Below are positions 53,629 to 58,375 of a stretch of DNA of 58,375 nucleotides, piece by piece (within the stretch, counting starts at the first letter, position 1; every line of letters starts with the position of its first letter). Below the pieces are notes generated by a model. That model searched no databases and had not been told where the DNA came from. It saw only the letters and a list, made by a program, of their open reading frames with translations. The position numbers and the translations under genes are program-made. This DNA comes from an uncultured Saprospiraceae bacterium (GTDB lineage: Bacteria; Bacteroidota; Bacteroidia; Chitinophagales; Saprospiraceae), in contig CALJVJ010000075.1 of the NCBI GenBank assembly GCA_937974625.1, positions 1 to 58,375 on the forward strand. Reading direction: 5' to 3'.

Positions 53629-53949
53629 TTATTTTTTAGGTTTTTTATACTCTTTCCGTTCTTTCTCAAAATGGTCAAAAAGAGTTTGTAAAAAACTCAA
53701 AATCATCCCTAGACCAATAAAGATATAAAATATAGTAAAGATTTTTCCGCCTGTTGTCTGTGGAGAAAAATCCCCATAACCTACGGTAGTCAAAGTAATC
53801 ACAGAAAAGTATAAAGAATCGATATATCCCCAGCCTTCTAAATAACGATAGACAAAAGTACCAAAGGCTAAAATAATGACGCTCGTGATTAATAAATCGC
53901 GGTATTGTTTATCTGCTAAAAAATTAAGAATGGCTTTAAAGAATACCAT
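53629..53949 (-). CDS. Two-span potassium channel subunit
   Basis: 106 aa. Two membrane helices (about 18-34 and 72-92) flank a pore loop with the selectivity filter TTVGYGDFSP (about 54-63). There is no cytoplasmic RCK/TrkA_N domain, and the C-terminus is a short charged tail. The KcsA-like size suggests a tetrameric K+ channel. The gene is alone. Confidence 0.93.
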   Translation of the reverse strand: MVFFKAILNFLADKQYRDLLITSVIILAFGTFVYRYLEGWGYIDSLYFSVITLTTVGYGDFSPQTTGGKIFTIFYIFIGLGMILSFLQTLFDHFEKERKEYKKPKK

Positions 53950-54031
53950 GGTTCAAATTTTGGGCGTAAAAAAGACTCCTGAAGTTATCAAAACCTCAGA
54001 AGTCTCTTTTTTTAAGCAAGCCATTATTATA

Positions 54032-55282
54032 TTAAGCAAGCTTGCTAGTATATTTTCCTTCAACGGCTTTATAATAGCCATCTTTCAATTTCTTAGCAAT
54101 TGCTTCAAAAGCATCTAAGGTTTCTTCTACGTCTTTCATGGTATGAGAAGCCGTTGGAATTAATCGGAGAATAACCATTCCTTTAGGAATAACAGGGTAG
54201 ATAACCATAGAACAGAAGATACCATAGTTTTCTCGCATATCGCGTACTAACTCCATTGCTTCGTCCATGCTGCCATGCATATAGACAGGGGTCACACAAC
54301 TATTGGTGGTTCCGATATCTAAACCTCTTTCTTTCAATCCTGATTGTAGGGCATCGACAATCGTCCACAATTTATCTTTATGTGTCGTATCCTTCAACAT
54401 TTCTAAACGCTTCATTGCCCCTTTTACCAATGGCATCATCAACGTTTTAGCAAATACTTGAGAACGCATATTATACTTCAAGTGACGCATAATTTCTTTA
54501 TCGCCTGCTAAGAAAGCACCAATACTCGCCATAGACTTAGCGAAGGTAGAGAAGTAAACGTCAATGTCGTCTTGTACGCCTTGCTCTTCACCAGCACCAG
54601 CACCAGTAGCTCCTAAAGTACCAAAACCATGTGCATCATCGACTAGGAATCGGAAGTTATAATATTCTTTTAAAGCGACAATTTCTCGTAATTTTCCTTG
54701 GTCTCCTCGCATGCCGAATACCCCTTCAGAAATCACTAAAATGCCACCACCAGATTTCTCTGTCAACTTAGTTGCTCTTTTTAATCCTTTTTCAAGTCCA
54801 GCAATATCATTATGGTCAAAGACAATTCGTCGGGCTAAACTCATTCTCATACCATCTAAGATACAAGCATGGCATTCAGAATCATAGACGACTACATCTT
54901 TTCTGTCAAGCATCGAATCAATAGCAGACATAATTCCTTGGTAGCCAAAATTGACTAGGACCGCCGCTTCCTTTTGTACAAAGGCAGCTAGTTCTGCTTC
55001 TAATTTATAATGTTCATCAGAATCTCCAGACATCATTCTAGACCCCATTGGGTAAGCAAGACCATAATCTGCTGCAGCTTGCGCATCTATTGCTCTAATG
55101 TCAGGGTGGTTTCCCAAACCTAAGTAATTATTGATACTCCAACAGACAACTTCTCTGCCGTTGAATTGCATTCTACTAGATAATTCTCCTTCTAATTTAG
55201 GAAAAATCCAATAACCTTCAGCAACATCTGCCCACTTTCCAAGTGGTCCAAGATTACCTTTAATTTTTTCAAATAAATCCAT
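54032..55282 (-). CDS. Serine palmitoyltransferase-like alpha-oxoamine synthase
   Basis: 416 aa PLP enzyme of the alpha-oxoamine synthase family. NNYLGLGNHPDIR (about 51-63), GSRMMSGDSDEH, His138 in SECHA (stacks on PLP), DDAHGFGTLG (Asp215, His218) and the PLP lysine Lys249 in STFAKSMAS. The type with FPKLEGE and FALAEGYW near the N-terminus is that of Bacteroidota enzymes that condense serine with an acyl-CoA for sphingolipids. 8-amino-7-oxononanoate synthase and glycine C-acetyltransferase are alternatives. A single gene with upstream dapA on the same strand 94 bp away. Confidence 0.8.
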   Translation of the reverse strand: MDLFEKIKGNLGPLGKWADVAEGYWIFPKLEGELSSRMQFNGREVVCWSINNYLGLGNHPDIRAIDAQAAADYGLAYPMGSRMMSGDSDEHYKLEAELAAFVQKEAAVLVNFGYQGIMSAIDSMLDRKDVVVYDSECHACILDGMRMSLARRIVFDHNDIAGLEKGLKRATKLTEKSGGGILVISEGVFGMRGDQGKLREIVALKEYYNFRFLVDDAHGFGTLGATGAGAGEEQGVQDDIDVYFSTFAKSMASIGAFLAGDKEIMRHLKYNMRSQVFAKTLMMPLVKGAMKRLEMLKDTTHKDKLWTIVDALQSGLKERGLDIGTTNSCVTPVYMHGSMDEAMELVRDMRENYGIFCSMVIYPVIPKGMVILRLIPTASHTMKDVEETLDAFEAIAKKLKDGYYKAVEGKYTSKLA

Positions 55283-55376
55283 ACTAAATTTGTTTATTAC
55301 CGACTTATAAAGTTGGTTTTTAACCTTTTTGTTTAAAGTAAAAATATTTTAAGACAAACGCTAAGTACACAGTGTG

Positions 55377-56276
55377 CTAAGCTTTGACTTCTGAATTAGC
55401 TAAAGCATTGTCCATTTCTTTTTTTAATTGGGTGAAATTAGCTTGCGACATTGGTGCAAGTGGCAAACGCACATCTCTATTACAAAAGCCTAAAATTTCT
55501 AGTGCTGCTTTGATACCACAAGGATTTCCATCGATATAGAGCCAATCATGCACATTAATTAAGTCTGCGTTGAGTCGAGCAGCAGTTTTGAAATCACCAT
55601 TCAAAGCAGCTCGAACCATATCTGAAAATTGGCTCGGGAAGGCATTTCCAATAACAGAAATGACCCCATCGCCACCACAAGCAATTAAGCCCAATGCAGT
55701 AGGGTCATCACCAGAGATGACTAAAAAATCATTTGGCTTATCTTTAATGATTTTAGTTGCTTGCGCTATGTCTCCAGATGCTTCTTTGATAGCGATAAAT
55801 TTGTCGCTAGCATGTGCCAACCTTAAAGTAGTACTGGCAGACATGTTAGAAGAAGTTCTACCAGGAACATTGTATAATATAATGGGTAGGGGAGCAGCTT
55901 TCTCCACTTCCATAAAATGCCTAAAAATACCTTCTTGATTTGGTTTTACATAATGAGGACTCGCAGACATAACCGCAGAGATACCATCCAAGTCATATTT
56001 ATTAAGCCGACTGACGAGTCGAGCGGTGTTATTGTCTCCAAATAAGCCAGCAACGATAGGTACCCGTTTATTAGTTATCTGAACCGTGAATTTTAAAATT
56101 TCTTGACATTCTCTTTCTGTTAGTGTGACTGCCTCACCAGTAGTCCCTAGTGAAACCAAATAGTCAACACCTCCTTCGATATTAAAATTGATAATACGTT
56201 CTAAATCCGTAAAATCAATTTTTCCATGCTTAAACGGAGTAACCAATGCGACTCCTGTTCCTCGAAACTGTTTCAT
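55377..56276 (-). CDS. dapA: 4-hydroxy-tetrahydrodipicolinate synthase
   Basis: About 299 aa from the ATG at 56276; an in-frame ATG at 56303 would add nine polar residues. TIM-barrel lyase committing aspartate semialdehyde to lysine and diaminopimelate. GTGVALVTPF at the N-terminus, LGTTGEAVTL, the tyrosine in ILYNVPGRT (Tyr135) and the Schiff-base Lys164 in FIAIKEASGD. Full length. Confidence 0.97.
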   Translation of the reverse strand: MKQFRGTGVALVTPFKHGKIDFTDLERIINFNIEGGVDYLVSLGTTGEAVTLTERECQEILKFTVQITNKRVPIVAGLFGDNNTARLVSRLNKYDLDGISAVMSASPHYVKPNQEGIFRHFMEVEKAAPLPIILYNVPGRTSSNMSASTTLRLAHASDKFIAIKEASGDIAQATKIIKDKPNDFLVISGDDPTALGLIACGGDGVISVIGNAFPSQFSDMVRAALNGDFKTAARLNADLINVHDWLYIDGNPCGIKAALEILGFCNRDVRLPLAPMSQANFTQLKKEMDNALANSEVKA

Positions 56277-56427
56277 TAGCTTATTTTTATCGTTCTTGGA
56301 CAAATTTTTCTAGGCCGATGGTCGATTTAATTTCAAGATAATTTCCAACAAAAGGGAAAGAAAAAATTGGAATTGAAACGACTATCTCCTGAACGTTGTC
56401 AGAGAACCTATTTTTATAATCGGCGCT

Positions 56428-56949
56428 TTAAGAAGCGGCACTAAATTTATGTAAAAAGAAATTCACTTGTTCCAAATATTTATCAAAAGATTTGGAGTCA
56501 AGCATCAAATCATAATTATTGGGGTAATCGGTTAAGGCGCCAATTTTATAGTTCGCATCAATAGATGCTGCTAGATATTCGAGGGGTAAGCAATCTCTTT
56601 GGCATAAATTGATTAATAAATCAAATTTTTGTTGTTTAAAGTGAACGGCTATCTCCCCCTTTGGCCTCCACAACCAATCTAAATCTTTTTTACAAAAGGA
56701 ATCAAAAGGCAGTTCTGTTTTTATCTCTTTTATATTAACAAAGCCTAATGTTTTAACCGACTTTGCCTGTTTAGTTAACTTTTTAATATAAGTCAAAGCC
56801 TGTTGGCTTATATTTGTATCCGTCGCATCAAATAATACACCGACAACGGCCATCCCTGTAAAATTTCCAGAAGATTTCTTTTGTTGGTGAATACCTTTAA
56901 CAACATTCTTTAAGTGCAACTTTTCTCTGTATTGAGTCAGTATGCTCAT
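56428..56949 (-). CDS. DUF6913 family protein
   Basis: 173 aa soluble protein of a Bacteroidota-specific family without known role. Conserved stretches are AVVGVLFDAT, LGFVNIKE and FDLLINLCQRDCLPLEYLAASI, ending FFLHKFSA. There is no signal peptide or membrane span. It lies between dapA and accA on the same strand and is likely part of that run. The family name is from recognition of the pattern. Confidence 0.7.
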   Translation of the reverse strand: MSILTQYREKLHLKNVVKGIHQQKKSSGNFTGMAVVGVLFDATDTNISQQALTYIKKLTKQAKSVKTLGFVNIKEIKTELPFDSFCKKDLDWLWRPKGEIAVHFKQQKFDLLINLCQRDCLPLEYLAASIDANYKIGALTDYPNNYDLMLDSKSFDKYLEQVNFFLHKFSAAS

Positions 56950-57007
56950 ACTATTTGTCTTTGGTGGTCGGGTAATAGGATTAACCGTGCCGATTAGTGT
57001 GTGGTAC

Positions 57008-57982
57008 TTACTTTGCCTCGGTTTCTAGGTTGATGGTATCATATTGGCCCATTTTACTATATTTTTCAATACGCTGTTCTATTCGCTCTTCAGGACTTAA
57101 TTCTCTTAATTCTGCGATTACTTTTTTGATATGTCTTTTCAGAATTTTCGCCATTTCCTCAGGTGCATTATGAGCTCCACCTAGCGGTTCTTTGATGATA
57201 TCATCAACTAAGCCAAAGCCATGCATATGGTCCGCAGTTAATTTTAAAGCTTCAGCCGCTTGTTCTTTATAATCCCAGCTACGCCATAAGATAGAAGAAC
57301 AAGATTCAGGGGAAATAACAGAATACCAAGTATTTTCCAACATAGACACTCTATCTCCCAAGCCAATACCAATAGCTCCACCAGAAGCACCTTCACCAAT
57401 GACAACACAAACAATCGGCACTTTTAATTGCGCCATTTCTAATAAGTTCTTAGCAATAGCCTCTGCTTGACCTCTTTCTTCTGCTTCAATACCAGGAAAA
57501 GCACCAGGTGTATCAATTAGACAAACAACAGGATAATTGAATTTTTCTGCCATTTTCATCAATCGGAGGGCTTTTCGATACCCTTCAGGATTCGCCATCC
57601 CAAAATTACGATACTGTCTCATTTTGGTATTGACGCCTTTTTGGTGTCCTAAAATCATAACCGTTTGACCATCCAAGGTGCCTAATCCTCCTACAATAGC
57701 TTTATCATCACCAAAATATCTATCTCCATGCAACTCTACAAATTTTTTGCACATTTGGTTGATATAATAAAGCGTATAAGGTCTTTCAGGGTGTCGGGAT
57801 AATTGGACCTTTTGCCATCCCGTGAGATTAGAGTAAATTTCTTTTCGTTTATTTTTTATTTTATTTTCCAATTCCTTAATAGTCGCAGATAAATCGACTT
57901 CCCCCTTTTCACCAACCTGCTTGATTTTTTCAAGCTGGTCATATAAGGCTTCCAGAGGTGCTTCAAAATCTAAAAATTGCAT
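57008..57982 (-). CDS. accA: Acetyl-CoA carboxylase carboxyltransferase subunit alpha
   Basis: 324 aa. First committed step of fatty-acid synthesis, working with AccD. An N-terminal helical part (1-60, [18 protein letters not shown]) is followed by the crotonase-fold domain ([77 protein letters not shown]). Full length. A gap of 316 bp without genes precedes it, shared with the divergent tRNA-Asp. Confidence 0.98.
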   Translation of the reverse strand: MQFLDFEAPLEALYDQLEKIKQVGEKGEVDLSATIKELENKIKNKRKEIYSNLTGWQKVQLSRHPERPYTLYYINQMCKKFVELHGDRYFGDDKAIVGGLGTLDGQTVMILGHQKGVNTKMRQYRNFGMANPEGYRKALRLMKMAEKFNYPVVCLIDTPGAFPGIEAEERGQAEAIAKNLLEMAQLKVPIVCVVIGEGASGGAIGIGLGDRVSMLENTWYSVISPESCSSILWRSWDYKEQAAEALKLTADHMHGFGLVDDIIKEPLGGAHNAPEEMAKILKRHIKKVIAELRELSPEERIEQRIEKYSKMGQYDTINLETEAK

Positions 57983-58161
57983 AAACTAAAGTGCTTGCGG
58001 CTTAATGAAAAAATTATAAGTATTTTGGAAAAAATCAATGGAAATGATAAGTATGGATACTTACTATTTCTTTTTCCAAAAAATAATAGTCCACAAAGCT
58101 ACTAATAAGTGGCGGGTTGAAAAGAATATCTGATTTTTTTTTATTTTTTTTGACATCTTTG
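57983..58161. other. Divergent spacer between accA and the tRNA-Asp promoter
   Basis: AT-rich, with no ORF or RNA gene seen. It should hold the accA promoter; no clear TAnnTTTG box was found for accA. Confidence 0.4.
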
Positions 58162-58192
58162 TTGCATGTTTTTTAAAAGTCACTTACATTTG
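58162..58192 (+). promoter_or_regulatory. Promoter of tRNA-Asp
   Basis: TTG (58162-58164) and TACATTTG (58185-58192) with 20-bp spacing, a full consensus match, 107 bp before the tRNA. Confidence 0.8.
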
Positions 58193-58298
58193 CATTCGCT
58201 TTAAAAGAAAAGCAATATGTAAAATACTTTAATTCAGTTTTTGAAGTATTATAAATAAAATTTAGTGGCACAAATGTTGCCTAATTTATAAAGAGCAA

Positions 58299-58372
58299 GG
58301 TCCGGTAGTTCAGCTGGTTAGAATACCTGCCTGTCACGCAGGGGGTCGCGGGTTCGAGTCCCGTCCGGACCG
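58299..58372 (+). tRNA. tRNA-Asp (GTC)
   Basis: Cloverleaf with acceptor stem GGTCCGG/CCGGACC (58299-58305 with 58365-58371), anticodon loop CTGTCAC giving GTC, T-arm GGGTTCGAGTCCC and discriminator G (58372). CCA is not encoded (CTA follows). It is the last feature before the window ends and its repetitive nature could explain an assembly break here. Confidence 0.97.
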
Positions 58373-58375
58373 CTA

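Noticed and set aside
1-58375. Insertion sequences, prophage, restriction or toxin-antitoxin defence system
   Set aside because: No transposase, integrase, phage structural, nuclease-methyltransferase or toxin-antitoxin genes were recognised on either strand.

Overview
The window is AT-rich DNA from a member of the Bacteroidota, most likely the Saprospiria/Lewinella side of the phylum. This rests on several signs. There are type IX secretion (T9SS) parts: a PorZ-like protein, and two secreted proteins with C-terminal sorting domains. There are TAnnTTTG-type -7 promoter boxes, and purine-rich Shine-Dalgarno sequences are mostly missing. The gene families are typical of the phylum (DUF4465, choice-of-anchor V, DUF6913, class IV aminotransferase, ligase-associated exonuclease). 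The coding sequences from 696 onward use the standard bacterial code with TGA as a stop.

The left end is the exception. Positions 1-488 (minus strand) hold the N-terminal 162 codons of a MutY adenine glycosylase. Its reading frame has no TAA or TAG but seven in-frame TGA codons, and at least four of these sit exactly on invariant MutY glycines (the GLGYY, GG-x-FP and LPGIG motifs). Read with UGA = Gly, the code of Absconditabacteria (SR1) and Gracilibacteria, it is an intact, well-conserved MutY. Read with the host code it stops after 50 residues. It is either a recently acquired gene from such a bacterium or an assembly junction lying between about 489 and 631.

Layout. 696-5119: ECF sigma factor, S9 peptidase, LytTR response regulator, purN. 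5342-8638: a secreted TPR/PD40/SPOR-like protein and a secreted coiled-coil protein (its paralogue is at 47638). 8962-10939: a T9SS-exported tandem-DUF4465 protein under a cobalamin riboswitch. 11016-23976: a polytopic membrane protein, a nucleoside permease overlapping murB, a VWA protein, a CxxCH choice-of-anchor V protein, ligA, lolA, a TIGR04282-type glycosyltransferase, an NhaC antiporter and an ATE/GNAT-like transferase. 24298-28709: the cell-shape operon mreB-mreC-mreD-mrdA; its partner rodA lies apart at 43774. 29659: tRNA-Cys, followed by a flippase, tatA, a 2OG-Fe(II) oxygenase and a mevalonate kinase-like gene. 33864-37113: LysE exporter, porZ and a 54-residue lipoprotein. 38769-42406: prfC, a class IV aminotransferase and an MBL-fold exonuclease. 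42536-46361: deoC, a SPOR protein, rodA and tgt. 46460-53556: a nucleotidyltransferase, the second coiled-coil protein, rho with a 36-bp in-frame tandem repeat, a 1-kb gene-poor gap with a possible 34-residue ORF, serS and a YugP-type metalloprotease. 53629-57982: a K+ channel, a serine palmitoyltransferase-like enzyme, dapA, a DUF6913 protein and accA. tRNA-Asp closes the window.

Most of the window is housekeeping: envelope growth (murB, mreBCD, mrdA, rodA, lolA), translation (serS, prfC, tgt, two tRNAs), fatty-acid and sphingolipid precursors (accA, SPT-like) and lysine/cell-wall precursor (dapA). The accessory signals worth attention are the UGA-Gly MutY fragment, the B12-riboswitch-controlled DUF4465 protein, two genes that appear to start at CTG, the paired coiled-coil secreted proteins, and several structured intergenic regions. 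Functions come from motif recognition by eye; no database search was run.
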